Part shown: positions 35,526 to 44,332 of the stretch, piece by piece
How positions within the stretch are numbered: the first letter of the stretch is position 1
How the letters are laid out: each line of letters begins with the position of its first letter
Assembly (NCBI RefSeq): GCF_039831995.1
Contig: NZ_JBDOIO010000003.1
Location: 372,001-436,000, forward strand
From: Paenibacillus pabuli
GTDB lineage: Bacteria > Bacillota > Bacilli > Paenibacillales > Paenibacillaceae
Reading direction: 5' to 3'
DNA length: 64,000 nucleotides
The notes under the pieces: generated by a model
What the model was told of the DNA's origin: nothing
Database searches by the model: none
What the model saw: the letters and a program-made list of their open reading frames with translations, nothing else
Program-made: the position numbers and the translations under genes

Positions 35526-36277
35526 CGAATATTCAGCAGTGTCTGTATAAGAACAGGGCAGCACTTAATGTACTGGCTGGCAGTATCGGGAACGCTAAGG
35601 AAGTATACGAAGCTGCGGAAGGATATGTACTGGTAGGTGTGCTCTCCAAAAATTATGCTTCGGCGGAGGAAGCGGTAGCCGCTATGACTGAATATGGTCA
35701 GGCTATTCAAGATGCTGTATCCATAGGGCTCGGGGCCGGTGACAACCGCCAGGCAGCAGTTGTGGCGGAGATTGCCGCAAGTTATCCGGGAAGCCATATC
35801 AACCAGGTATTTCCGGCGGTGGGGGCAACCCGCGTCAATCTGGGAGCCAAGGACAGCTGGATTAACAGCCTGGTCTCTCCATGCGGGGAGCCAGGCTATG
35901 TAAATATATCGACCGGCCCCGTCAGTTCAGGGACGACTCCGCATGCTATTGTTCCCGTTCATGCCGCCATTGCACTGGTGCGTGACATGGGCGGCAATGC
36001 GCTCAAATATTATCCGATGCAGGGGCTGAAGCTGGAGGAGGAGTACCGTGCGGTTGCCAAGGCCTGCGGAGAAGCTGGATTTGCTCTGGAGCCTACGGGC
36101 GGAATCGATCTGGATAACTTCGGAGCCATACTGGAGATTGCACTTCAGGCAGGCGTGCCACAGGTTATCCCACATGTTTATTCCTCTATTTTCGAGCCAG
36201 AGACGGGGAGTACGAATGTGCAGGATGTTCGCAGACTGCTCGATATGATGAAATCGCTGGTGGACCAGTATGCCTAG
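35522..36277 (+). CDS. DgaF-family KDPG aldolase
   Basis: A 251-residue TIM-barrel aldolase of the DgaF / KDGP aldolase family. Characteristic stretches are VGVLSKNYASAEEAV (about residues 38-52), VNISTGPVSSGTTPHAIVP and the ring Lys in NALKYYPMQGLK with GFALEPTGGIDLDNF. It should split 2-keto-3-deoxy-6-phosphogluconate to pyruvate and glyceraldehyde 3-phosphate. ATG overlaps the DgaE stop as ATGA, so the two are translationally coupled. It is smaller than bacterial Eda-like functional analogues and distinct from them. Confidence 0.85.
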   Translation: MTNIQQCLYKNRAALNVLAGSIGNAKEVYEAAEGYVLVGVLSKNYASAEEAVAAMTEYGQAIQDAVSIGLGAGDNRQAAVVAEIAASYPGSHINQVFPAVGATRVNLGAKDSWINSLVSPCGEPGYVNISTGPVSSGTTPHAIVPVHAAIALVRDMGGNALKYYPMQGLKLEEEYRAVAKACGEAGFALEPTGGIDLDNFGAILEIALQAGVPQVIPHVYSSIFEPETGSTNVQDVRRLLDMMKSLVDQYA

Positions 36278-37283
36278 GATTGCTGCTTTTGGTGAAGTGA
36301 TGATGCGTCTGCAGGTTCCGGGCTACGAAACGTTGGTCCAGAGCAGCAGGCTGGAGTATTCTTTCTCCGGGAGCGGGGTGAATGTAACGGCAGCACTGGC
36401 CAAATACGGCCATACCGGTGTTCTTATAACCACCTTGCCGGAAACCTCGGTGGGCGAAGCAGCTATCGCTTATCTGCGCAAGCTTGGAGTGGACACTTCA
36501 CTAATCAGCCGTGGCGGCAAGCAGTTGGGGATGTACTTTCTGGAAAATGGCTTTGGAGCCCGGCCCGGCAGAGTCACTTACACCGACCGGCTGGGCAGCA
36601 GTTTCAATACCGCAGAGGCGAGCAACTATGATATGGAAGCTCTTGCCTCCAAGGTCGACGTTCTTCATTTGTGCGGCATTACGCTGGCTATGAATGAAGG
36701 CGTGCGCCAGCAAATGAAACGGCTTGCTGTGGAAGTGAAGGGTGCGGGGGGCAAGGTTGTTTTTGATTGCAATTACCGTCCTGCGTTATGGGGAACAGAT
36801 GGCTATATTAAGGCCCGTCCGCACTATGAAGAACTGCTCGAGCTTGCGGACCTGGTATTGATGAATGAGAAGGATGCGCGGTTTATTCTTGGCATTGGAA
36901 CCGGAGATTATGATAGAATAACACAGTTGAAACAAGCGATTCCCGAAGTTGTCGAACGCTTCGGAATCGGAACGGTAGCGGGAACCCACCGTGAGATTAA
37001 CGCAGACAACACGCATTCCCTAACAGGATATATCTATCATCAAGCTACGTTCGTGTTTTCCCCCAAGCTGACCTTCCCGGTGTATGACCGGATCGGAGCC
37101 GGCGATGTGTTTGCCAGTGCCATGATCCACGGGGAATTGCAGCAATACCCGCAGCAGCAGACGGTTAATATGGCAGCGGCGGCAGCGATGCTGGCCCATA
37201 CTACTCAAGGCGATACAGCGCTTTTTAGCGAGAGTGAGGTGCTCCGGGCGCTGTCAGACCATACCTTAGATCTTGAAAGGTAG
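36270..37283 (+). CDS. PfkB-family sugar kinase, 2-dehydro-3-deoxygluconokinase-like
   Basis: A 337-residue ribokinase-fold enzyme. It begins PRIAAFGEVMMRL, has the substrate lid segment FSGSGVNVTAALAK and the second PfkB signature DRIGAGDVFASA with catalytic base Asp279. The family and operon context fit KdgK, which makes KDPG for the adjacent aldolase. It overlaps the aldolase gene by eight bases. The presence of a kinase after a lyase suggests the amino-aldonate is deaminated before phosphorylation, unlike the PTS-linked Salmonella route. Confidence 0.85.
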   Translation: MPRIAAFGEVMMRLQVPGYETLVQSSRLEYSFSGSGVNVTAALAKYGHTGVLITTLPETSVGEAAIAYLRKLGVDTSLISRGGKQLGMYFLENGFGARPGRVTYTDRLGSSFNTAEASNYDMEALASKVDVLHLCGITLAMNEGVRQQMKRLAVEVKGAGGKVVFDCNYRPALWGTDGYIKARPHYEELLELADLVLMNEKDARFILGIGTGDYDRITQLKQAIPEVVERFGIGTVAGTHREINADNTHSLTGYIYHQATFVFSPKLTFPVYDRIGAGDVFASAMIHGELQQYPQQQTVNMAAAAAMLAHTTQGDTALFSESEVLRALSDHTLDLER

Positions 37284-38016
37284 TGAACAGCGAGTGTCCC
37301 TGAAGCGCAAGCAAGGTCCTTTATATCAGCAAATCCAAAAAATTCTCAAAGACCGGATACTCCATGGCGTTTATCCTCTCGGAAGCATCATTCCCTCCGA
37401 GCCGCAGCTGGAGAAGGAATTTGGCGTCAGTAAAATGACGGTCCGCGGTGCGGTTCAGGAGCTGTCCCAAGAAGGCTATGTGCAGAAGAAAAGCGGAATT
37501 GGCACGATTGTGATGCGCAATACTTCTCATCAGAAGCTCTCTAAGGGGAAACGGTTTACGGAGCTGCTCGTAGAAGAGGGCCATAAGCTGGAAAAGAGAG
37601 TACTGAATTCCCGGTTAGTCACCAATGATGCCGGAACGGAGGAATATGGCCGCTACGGGCCGTATTGCCAGCGGATTGAAAGACTCTACATTCTGAACGG
37701 ACAGCCTTATATTCATCTGATACACTTCTTGGCTGCAGCTGCTCTGCCTGGTGGAGGTACGCAAGAAATGGATACAGACATACAGTCGCTGTATGACTCA
37801 CTGGAGGAGAACGACATTATGCTGGAGAACTTCAGGGACCGTTTCTTTGTAGAACCGGCACCTCCCGAGGTATGCCAGCTGCTGGAGATCCCACCGGGGA
37901 TGCATGTGCTTAAGCGCCTGCGTAACTCCTTCGACGGGGAAGGAAGACTAATTGAGCACAGTATCGGCTGCTATAACACAGAGCTTCATCATTACCTGGT
38001 CAGTTACGACACTTGA
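37273..38016 (+). CDS. GntR-family regulator with UTRA domain
   Basis: A 247-residue regulator: GntR winged helix at about residues 12-78 (GSIIPSEPQLEKEFGV, SKMTVRGAVQELSQEGYV), then a UTRA effector domain of chorismate-lyase fold (FVEPAPPEVCQLLEIPPG and RNSFDGEGRLIEHSI). UTRA regulators sense phosphorylated or free sugars. It is the last gene of the deacetylase-lyase-aldolase-kinase operon and overlaps the kinase by 11 bases, so it is very likely its local repressor. It starts at TTG 37273; an in-frame GTG at 37294 is an alternative. Confidence 0.88.
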   Translation: MKGSEQRVSLKRKQGPLYQQIQKILKDRILHGVYPLGSIIPSEPQLEKEFGVSKMTVRGAVQELSQEGYVQKKSGIGTIVMRNTSHQKLSKGKRFTELLVEEGHKLEKRVLNSRLVTNDAGTEEYGRYGPYCQRIERLYILNGQPYIHLIHFLAAAALPGGGTQEMDTDIQSLYDSLEENDIMLENFRDRFFVEPAPPEVCQLLEIPPGMHVLKRLRNSFDGEGRLIEHSIGCYNTELHHYLVSYDT

Positions 38017-38063
38017 GGTTGGGTTAGGAACAGGGTGTATATATGAAGAAATCAAAGGTATAT

Positions 38064-38083
38064 AGTATTAGCTAGCTAATACT
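38064..38083. repeat. Perfect 20-bp palindrome
   Basis: AGTATTAGC followed by its complete inverse (centre TAGCTA) forms a 20-bp palindrome with no loop. It lies 47 bases after the GntR gene and 28 before a repeated hairpin. With no loop it is unlikely to be a terminator; a dimeric-protein binding site or a mobile-element relic fits better. Confidence 0.5.
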
Positions 38084-38110
38084 GTCGAGGGAGAACAGTA
38101 TGATCCCATT

Positions 38111-38140
38111 AAAGTCGCTCAATAGCGGCTTTTATTTTTT
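38111..38140 (+). terminator. Repeated terminator-like hairpin, copy 1 (intact)
   Basis: AAAGTCGCT (38111-38119), loop CAAT, AGCGGCTTT (38124-38132), then TATTTTTT. It has one G.U pair. It can terminate the amino-aldonate operon, but the same sequence recurs at 44.1 and 47.2 kb and, split by an IS, at 19.6/20.9 kb. Confidence 0.8.
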
Positions 38141-38341
38141 GTATAGAGGAATATTTTCTTCATTTTGTAGATATTCAATTGGGAACTAAATGCTAAATGA
38201 TTTAACGAATAGGAAACATCAGTGAAAAAGAATGAAGCAGATTCGAGAATTTTTATGTTATTTTAAGGTATTATTTTCCGAATACATTATATTTAATTAA
38301 AAAGTAGATTTAGGAAAAGACCTAAGGGGGATCATATTTTA

Positions 38342-39442
38342 ATGGATAATAACAAACCGTCAGAATCCGGCAATGAAGAAGAAATGAAAGATTCTTTGAC
38401 AGAAGAGCGGGAACCACAGCAAGAAACAACCTTGGTGCCGGAAATGCAAGAAGAGGAGATTCAAGGGAACCCATCAGAGGTTCATCCACAGGCGGCTAAA
38501 GGGAAAAACAGTGTGGTCTGGATGGTAATCTCGGGAGTTCTAGCTGCTGCACTTATCGTTGTACTCATATATCCACCGTTCGGCGGAGGCAGGGAGTCTG
38601 TGGCTTCGGTCAATGGCACGGACATTTCAAAGGACGAGCTGTATAATGAATTGATTTCTCTAGGTGGCGAGAGCACACTAAACTCCATGATTACGATGAA
38701 ATTGATAGATCAGGAGGCAACAAAGGCCAACGTGTCTGTTACGGAAAAAGATGTGAATGCCGAGATTGAATCACTAAAAACCCAGTATGGCGGTGAAGAA
38801 GGGCTTAATATGGCACTTTCACAATCCGGTATGACCATGGATTCACTTAAGAAAAATACGGAAGTACAAGTGAAGATCCGTAAAATTTTAGAGCCGCAAA
38901 CGACAGTAAAAGATGAGGATATCAGTGCTTATTATGAGGCGAACAAAGCGACGTTCGCCACTCCGGAGCAGGTAAGAGCATCCCATATCCTTGTGGCAAC
39001 AAAAGAAGAAGCTGATGAAATAAAGAAACAGCTTGATGAAGGAGCCGATTTTGCAACCCTGGCAAAAGATAAATCCACAGATACAGCCTCTGCAGCGAGT
39101 GGTGGGGATCTTGGATTCTTCGGAGAAGGTGAAATGGTAGAACCTTTTGAGAAAGCAGCTTTCTCCATGAAAATCGATGAGATCAGTGACCCGATTAAAT
39201 CGGATTTTGGTTACCACATCATCAAGAAGACAGATTCTAAAGAAGCAACCAATCCCACACAGGAAGACAAAAAGGAAGATATTCGTAAAATACTGGTGGA
39301 GCAGCAAGTCGGTGAACTCAGTACCAATTGGATGACCGAATTGCGTTCCAAAGCAACCATTGTCAATACACTTGAACCAGCAGAAGAAAGTGCGGATACT
39401 GCAACCTCCGCTGCAGATACAGAGTCTTCTACCAAGGAATAA
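38342..39442 (+). CDS. PrsA-like parvulin foldase with transmembrane anchor
   Basis: A 366-residue protein. Residues 1-56 are acidic, Gln/Glu-rich and presumably cytoplasmic; one TM is at about 57-78; an N-terminal SurA/PrsA-type helical part leads to a PpiC parvulin domain (about 213-305: VRASHILVATKEEA, GGDLGFFGEGEMVEPFEKAAF, FGYHIIKK), and a Ser/Thr/Ala-rich tail follows. PrsA proteins help exported proteins fold outside the membrane. Classical PrsA is a lipoprotein; here there is no lipobox and an unusually long cytosolic N terminus. It is transcribed alone with a strong terminator. Confidence 0.85.
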   Translation: MDNNKPSESGNEEEMKDSLTEEREPQQETTLVPEMQEEEIQGNPSEVHPQAAKGKNSVVWMVISGVLAAALIVVLIYPPFGGGRESVASVNGTDISKDELYNELISLGGESTLNSMITMKLIDQEATKANVSVTEKDVNAEIESLKTQYGGEEGLNMALSQSGMTMDSLKKNTEVQVKIRKILEPQTTVKDEDISAYYEANKATFATPEQVRASHILVATKEEADEIKKQLDEGADFATLAKDKSTDTASAASGGDLGFFGEGEMVEPFEKAAFSMKIDEISDPIKSDFGYHIIKKTDSKEATNPTQEDKKEDIRKILVEQQVGELSTNWMTELRSKATIVNTLEPAEESADTATSAADTESSTKE

Positions 39443-39474
39443 CAGTAACGATAGATTGAATATTAACAAGCAAG

Positions 39475-39524
39475 CAGCTGACAGATTTGAACTGCAAGGT
39501 TCAAATCTGACCGGCTGTTTTTTT
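39475..39524 (+). terminator. Rho-independent terminator of the PrsA-like gene
   Basis: CAGATTTGAAC (39482-39492) pairs with GTTCAAATCTG (39499-39509), extended by CAGC/GCTG, followed by TTTTTTT. Confidence 0.88.
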
Positions 39525-39667
39525 GATTGTATCCTAAGTGAAATAAGGCTGGTTAAAATCACTGTTTTATGACGCTTAGCAGAGAGTGGTTGAAGTGAAA
39601 TTGAAGAAGTCCGGAGAGAAATGGATGCCTTATTCGTATCATTACCGTGAATCATGGGGAATTGTAG

Positions 39668-39808
39668 CTCCTTAAACAAACGGAAGATGCAGCTCAACAA
39701 ACCAAGGAAGCAGGCAATCACATGATTGGCTGCTTTCGTTCAACAAACGGTCAGGAAGTTTCATATTATCGATTGAATGACGTGACCTACTGGGGTGAAT
39801 TTAACTAG
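39668..39808 (+). pseudogene. Possible C-terminal remnant of an unknown gene
   Basis: A 46-codon frame without a start codon reads as plausible protein (ending TNGQEVSYYRLNDVTYWGEFN) and its stop coincides with the stop of the convergent serine hydrolase gene. Short protein-like pieces also occur just upstream in other frames. No family is recognised; it may equally be chance. Confidence 0.25.
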
Positions 39809-41262
39809 CTGTACTTTTTATGCTGTACATAGACGTAATAATAGCAAGCCAAATGCACGAGATTAACAATGGACCATACAACAAGCCATATGATGGGAGT
39901 TGACAGCGTAGTCCAGATGCCGAACCAAGGCAGCACGCGTCCTCCGCCGATAAACGTCATCAATGGGGACAGGAACACGAGGATTACAATCGGAATAATT
40001 CTTCCGATCGTTATCCACATCATTTTACGGATCGTTAGGATTTGGTTCCTCCGTCGGATGCGAAAACAGGCATATACGCCCCATAAGAGCGTGGCGACGA
40101 TTAGCGTAATCATGATCATTTCCATATTTCGACCGTTCACAAATGAGGTAGCATGTTTCTCCCCTCTCATAATCTTCGCGATTTCATCAATAAAAGTCGA
40201 GTAATTCACATAAGCGTTTAATCCGGAATTAAACATCACCGCAATGCCCATCTGTTCGTCCAGAAATATCTTTTCTTCTGACTTGTATGTCCAGAAAATG
40301 CCGCTATGGGAGATAATTCGGCCCCAGGATTCGTCTTGGTCTGCAAGCCAGCCCATGCCGTAAGGACCGATGGCCCCAGCCGCGTGATATTGTTTCATTA
40401 GGGTAGGAGAAAGTAGGTGTTCGTGATATTGTGCAAGCATCCAAAGGGACATGTCCTCCGCGGTTGAAACGATACCGGCCGGGCCTTCGATAAACCACAT
40501 CGGTTCCGTTTGTCCTACGGCACGTCCCAAACTCAAGTAATGTCCTAGCGGAATCGTTACATTCTCATAGAATTGCTGCGTTGTGCTGACACTGAAGGTA
40601 TGGTTCATCCCCAGCGGTTGGAAGATATGTTTATTCAGATAATCCGAAAAGCGCTCTCCGCTCACATTTTCCACGAGGTTCGCCAGCAGCACGTAATTGG
40701 GATTATGATAGCTGTAGGCTGTTCCAGGGCTATGGGCCAGTTGTACCTCGGTTAATAACCGGTTCACCTCATGCAGGGTTTGGAATTGTGGCTTCCTCGT
40801 CATATCCGGATTTATTTGGTCATTGAGACCGCTAGTCTGATTCAATAAATGGCGGACCGTGATGTTGTGAACGCGGGGGTCCTGTGCAAGATTGTCTGGA
40901 AAATATGAATTGTATGCTGCATCCAGGTCAATCAGGCCGTTGTCCGCCAGCTGCAGCACAGCTAGTGCGGTAAAGGACTTGCTTAAGGAAGCAATGGGGA
41001 AATGAGTGTCGCTAGTAACGCTTTGGCCGTTTTCGAACGTTCCATAGCCTTTTGCGTAGTAGACCTCATTGCCCTTAACAATGGACAGTGAGGCAGCCCT
41101 GATCTGATTGACTTCCATACTCCGATTCATATATTCGTCGATATTTTGCAGAATTTCTGACCTGTCTCGGGCTTTCGTGGCGGAAACGAAGTTCGGCCAT
41201 ATGGAACATAACAATAGTAAGCAGCTGATGGCAATAAACATTCTTTTTTTCATTATAAGCAT
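39805..41262 (-). CDS. Beta-lactamase-fold serine hydrolase with membrane C terminus
   Basis: A 485-residue class C beta-lactamase / penicillin-binding-protein-like hydrolase. It has an N-terminal signal or anchor (about 8-28), catalytic SxxK as Ser92-Leu-Ser-Lys95, the YxN motif as Tyr185-His-Asn187, and HSG near residue 317. After the hydrolase domain come three to four membrane spans (about 360-475), a layout seen in the PbpX/EstB-like group rather than secreted beta-lactamases. ATG 41262 lies nine bases after GGGGAG. Fifty-two bases behind a histidine kinase gene, it is the probable output of that two-component system, perhaps in cell-envelope remodelling or peptide-antibiotic response. 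Confidence 0.85.
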   Translation of the reverse strand: MLIMKKRMFIAISCLLLLCSIWPNFVSATKARDRSEILQNIDEYMNRSMEVNQIRAASLSIVKGNEVYYAKGYGTFENGQSVTSDTHFPIASLSKSFTALAVLQLADNGLIDLDAAYNSYFPDNLAQDPRVHNITVRHLLNQTSGLNDQINPDMTRKPQFQTLHEVNRLLTEVQLAHSPGTAYSYHNPNYVLLANLVENVSGERFSDYLNKHIFQPLGMNHTFSVSTTQQFYENVTIPLGHYLSLGRAVGQTEPMWFIEGPAGIVSTAEDMSLWMLAQYHEHLLSPTLMKQYHAAGAIGPYGMGWLADQDESWGRIISHSGIFWTYKSEEKIFLDEQMGIAVMFNSGLNAYVNYSTFIDEIAKIMRGEKHATSFVNGRNMEMIMITLIVATLLWGVYACFRIRRRNQILTIRKMMWITIGRIIPIVILVFLSPLMTFIGGGRVLPWFGIWTTLSTPIIWLVVWSIVNLVHLACYYYVYVQHKKYS

Positions 41263-41314
41263 CAATAGCAACTCCCCAATTCAAGATAAGGAAATGCTAT
41301 CAGAACATTTTCAA

Positions 41315-42409
41315 CTATTTATCAACTTGGACCCCAATACTTGCAGTGACGATACCGCCGCCTTGAGGTCCGTTATCGACCTGCAGGATCCCGTTATGCT
41401 TTTCGCAAAACACCTTGCAAATGTAAAGGCCCAGCCCGCGATGTTCGGTCGCATCCCACACCTCGCCTCGGTAGAAAGGGAGCACAGCCTTGTTGAGAGC
41501 TTCTTCGGAGAAGCCCTGCCCGTCGTCTGAGACGGTGATTTTCATAAAGCTTTGCTGAATGTCATAGTGAACATTCACTTGACGGACAGCGTATCGAACT
41601 CCATTGGCCACCATATTCTCGAAAATTTGCATGACGATATAGGGGTCCACGTTGATTACGACGTTATCATAGTCCATGGATGAGACAAAGGTTTTGCCAG
41701 ATTGCCTTGCAATTTGTTCAGCACTGTCGTTTAGCAGAGTCGTGAATGAGATTATATCCATCGATTGGCGTCGTACTGGGACATCCTCCAGTTTCTGAAT
41801 CGAGTTCATGGCCTCCGTATAGTTCTCCAGACGCACGATGTTAAGATTCATGGTATGGATAAGTTCCAGCACCTTTTCTTCAGACAATTTTTTTTCAGGC
41901 AGATAAGCAGCGAGTAGCTCGGTGTTCCCTTTCAACACGGACAACGGTGTTCTCAGGTCATGAGCAAAAATTGCATTTAGTTTTTTGCGTTCCTCAACAG
42001 ACCGCCAGAGCATCCTTACGTTTTTCTCCAATGTGGAGCGCATGTTTTCGAATGCAGCAACCAGCTCGCCCATCTCGTCCCGGCTGTCATAGGAGATGCG
42101 GAAGTCTAGATCGTTGGCCGAAATTTTCTCGGATGCTCGGTTTAGTAGTTCCAGCGGACGTTTTAGTTTCCATCTGTAAAAGAGTATGGCCATGGTGATA
42201 ATTCCGGCTGTCACAGTAAGCATCACTGCCGCGACAAGGGAAGGAAGCACCCAATCCGTTTCTCCGAAACGCTGCCTTAGCTTTTCCGCCCAGTTGAACT
42301 CCAGAGTTATAACGGCAAGCACGGCAATAAGCGTGGCTACAGATAACAAAATAAAAGATTGCCGCAAGGTAAATCGTTTGAATAACCGTCCATTCATGAG
42401 CTTGGCCAT
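41315..42409 (-). CDS. Sensor histidine kinase (HAMP-containing)
   Basis: A 364-residue membrane kinase with two TM segments (about 17-37 and 57-79) enclosing only a short external loop, HAMP (about 80-132), phospho-acceptor His in FAHDLRTPLSVLKG, N box IFENMVANGVRYAV, and ATP-lid glycine boxes DDGQGF and GLGLYICK. The very short external loop suggests it senses within or at the membrane, as in intramembrane-sensing kinases. It starts at ATG 42409, overlapping its response regulator gene by 16 bases. The serine hydrolase gene follows. Confidence 0.9.
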   Translation of the reverse strand: MAKLMNGRLFKRFTLRQSFILLSVATLIAVLAVITLEFNWAEKLRQRFGETDWVLPSLVAAVMLTVTAGIITMAILFYRWKLKRPLELLNRASEKISANDLDFRISYDSRDEMGELVAAFENMRSTLEKNVRMLWRSVEERKKLNAIFAHDLRTPLSVLKGNTELLAAYLPEKKLSEEKVLELIHTMNLNIVRLENYTEAMNSIQKLEDVPVRRQSMDIISFTTLLNDSAEQIARQSGKTFVSSMDYDNVVINVDPYIVMQIFENMVANGVRYAVRQVNVHYDIQQSFMKITVSDDGQGFSEEALNKAVLPFYRGEVWDATEHRGLGLYICKVFCEKHNGILQVDNGPQGGGIVTASIGVQVDK

Positions 42410-43071
42410 TTGTATCCTACTCCCCAAACGGTCTCGATTCGGTCATTGCACCCGTGTTCTTTTAATCTAGAGCGAATTCTACGAATATGTTCCGCGATGA
42501 CACTACTATCGCCTTGGGTGTCCCAACCCCAAATTTTTTCGTATATGCGTTCCTTTTCAAACACGATATTGGGATGCGTAGACAGCAACTCGATAATGTC
42601 GAACTCTTTTTTGGCCAGTGGGATTTGCTTATGACGGTAGAAGACCCCCCGTGCTGTATAGTCAATGACCAGGTCTTCGTTAAACCTCACCGAGGATTTG
42701 ATGTGGATTCGCTGCTCCCTGCGCAAATGCGCTTCAACCCTGGCCCCCAACTCGTGAATGCTGAAAGGTTTAAGGATATAGTCGTCACCTCCGGCCCGAA
42801 ATCCGGCTATTTTATCGGTATCTTCAATTCGAGCTGTTAAAAATAGAATTGGACATGATACAAAGTTACGGATCTTCTCACATACTTGCAGGCCGTTCTG
42901 CTCAGGCATGTTGATATCCAGCAAAACAAGGTCGGGTTGTTGTTCGATTTTCCGCAGCGCTTCTTGGCTGTCCTTGGCCGTTAAGACGGCATACCCATTG
43001 ATTTCGAAATAATCCGTCAGCAGCTTTCGCAGATCTGCTTCATCGTCTACGATCAGTATTTTATGTATCAA
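42394..43071 (-). CDS. OmpR/PhoB-type response regulator
   Basis: A 225-residue regulator: receiver with acidic pocket in LIVDDEADL, phospho-Asp in LVLLDINMPEQNG (about residue 52) and Lys in ILKPFSIHELG, then an OmpR winged helix (FEKERIYEKIWGWD, EHIRRIRSRLKEHG, ETVWGVGYKW). It is the first gene of a leftward operon with the overlapping kinase and the serine hydrolase. Confidence 0.92.
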   Translation of the reverse strand: MIHKILIVDDEADLRKLLTDYFEINGYAVLTAKDSQEALRKIEQQPDLVLLDINMPEQNGLQVCEKIRNFVSCPILFLTARIEDTDKIAGFRAGGDDYILKPFSIHELGARVEAHLRREQRIHIKSSVRFNEDLVIDYTARGVFYRHKQIPLAKKEFDIIELLSTHPNIVFEKERIYEKIWGWDTQGDSSVIAEHIRRIRSRLKEHGCNDRIETVWGVGYKWPSS

Positions 43072-43347
43072 TGCTCAGTCTCCCGTTAACATATTTAACT
43101 CAGCATAGCAAAATTCTACTAATAATAAAATCTCCATCTAATTGTGAGATCTAACTTACCATCCTTCGATCGAACGCTATGTACAAAATCATACTGGAAT
43201 TCAATGTCCAACCATAACTTATGAAAAGGGGGGCTAAATAATTTATTTGAATAAGGTTGTTGATTGTGGGTTAATGTACAGGGTAATTCACTATTCTGGT
43301 AATGAAAGCTGCTATTGATAAAAAAGGATAAGGGAAGGTGAACCATT

Positions 43348-44016
43348 TTGGATCTTGTCATTTATTCGGCATTGGCACTAATTTATTTGATACTTGTTAT
43401 TAGAATTGCCACTCAATTATCTGGAAAAAGGCAATGGCTCAATTACTCCATCTTCCAGATTTTCGTATTGTTCAGCCTTGCGTATGATAACGGAATTATT
43501 GCAGCAGGTCATTTCATAGGTGAAGGGGAGCTACTCAAGACACTTAGCAGTGTTCGATTTTGGCTCCATGCCTTTGCTACCCCCACTTTAATTCTTGTAG
43601 GCTACTATATTTTACGTAGATCACAAGTCCAATTTTCCAAACATATTATTACACATATTACTGCGTGGTTATTAACAGTAGGCCTTATCATTTACCAAAT
43701 GGTTAGTTCAACTTTACATGAGGTTAAAAGCCTCATTCCCATAGAGGAGTACGGCGTATTGAGGTACACGTCAGAAAGTCATACAAGTCCGCCATTCATG
43801 GTGATCATCGTTGGTTTTTGGCTCTTGATAATTGGCCTAATCGTTCTTGTGAAACAAAAATGGGTATGGCTGTTTGTCGGAACGACACTTTTATTTGTAG
43901 GTCAGGGGCTCCAGATACCGATCGCAAGCACAGCGTTAACGAATGTTTATGAACTGATCCTCATGTTATCCATATGGATCACAACTTCAAGAGCTATGCT
44001 TTCTCAGCGACGCTAA
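43348..44016 (+). CDS. Membrane protein of unknown function (about 7 TM)
   Basis: A 222-residue protein with about seven membrane spans and little soluble sequence. Starts with TTG 43348 behind GGGAAGGTG. Conserved-looking polar positions inside the membrane (a His/Gly in IIAAGHFIGEGE) hint at an enzyme or transporter but I do not recognise the family. It is divergent from the two-component operon by about 275 bases and followed by a repeated terminator hairpin. Confidence 0.65.
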   Translation: MDLVIYSALALIYLILVIRIATQLSGKRQWLNYSIFQIFVLFSLAYDNGIIAAGHFIGEGELLKTLSSVRFWLHAFATPTLILVGYYILRRSQVQFSKHIITHITAWLLTVGLIIYQMVSSTLHEVKSLIPIEEYGVLRYTSESHTSPPFMVIIVGFWLLIIGLIVLVKQKWVWLFVGTTLLFVGQGLQIPIASTALTNVYELILMLSIWITTSRAMLSQRR

Positions 44017-44081
44017 AGTTCAAAAAAGAAGATACAATATCAGACTATCGTTCATTTTTCCATAGTTATTCGCAGACGTTT

Positions 44082-44112
44082 AAAGTCGCTAATTTTAGCG
44101 GCTTTTTTTGTT
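44082..44112 (+). terminator. Repeated terminator-like hairpin, copy 2 (intact)
   Basis: AAAGTCGCTAA (44082-44092) and TTAGCGGCTTT (44095-44105) with TT between, then a T-run. The downstream TATTGGTACTAGGTCTTGTC resembles the sequence after the 47.2 kb copy. Confidence 0.8.
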
Positions 44113-44332
44113 TTATTGGTACTAGGTCTTGTCTCGGGTTAAGGAAAAGGAGTTGTACATATTGCCGAGATGACAAATTATGAATTCCCTCCTTCATCTC
44201 GTTAGCGTACAGAAATGATTATTAACCTGAAAAGTTCAGCATATAGTCCATGAAATCAGAAGATGCTGAATGGCTTTGAGCACTCTGCTTCTCTATAATA
44301 AAGCACAAAATATGAGAAAGAAGGGAATTTGA

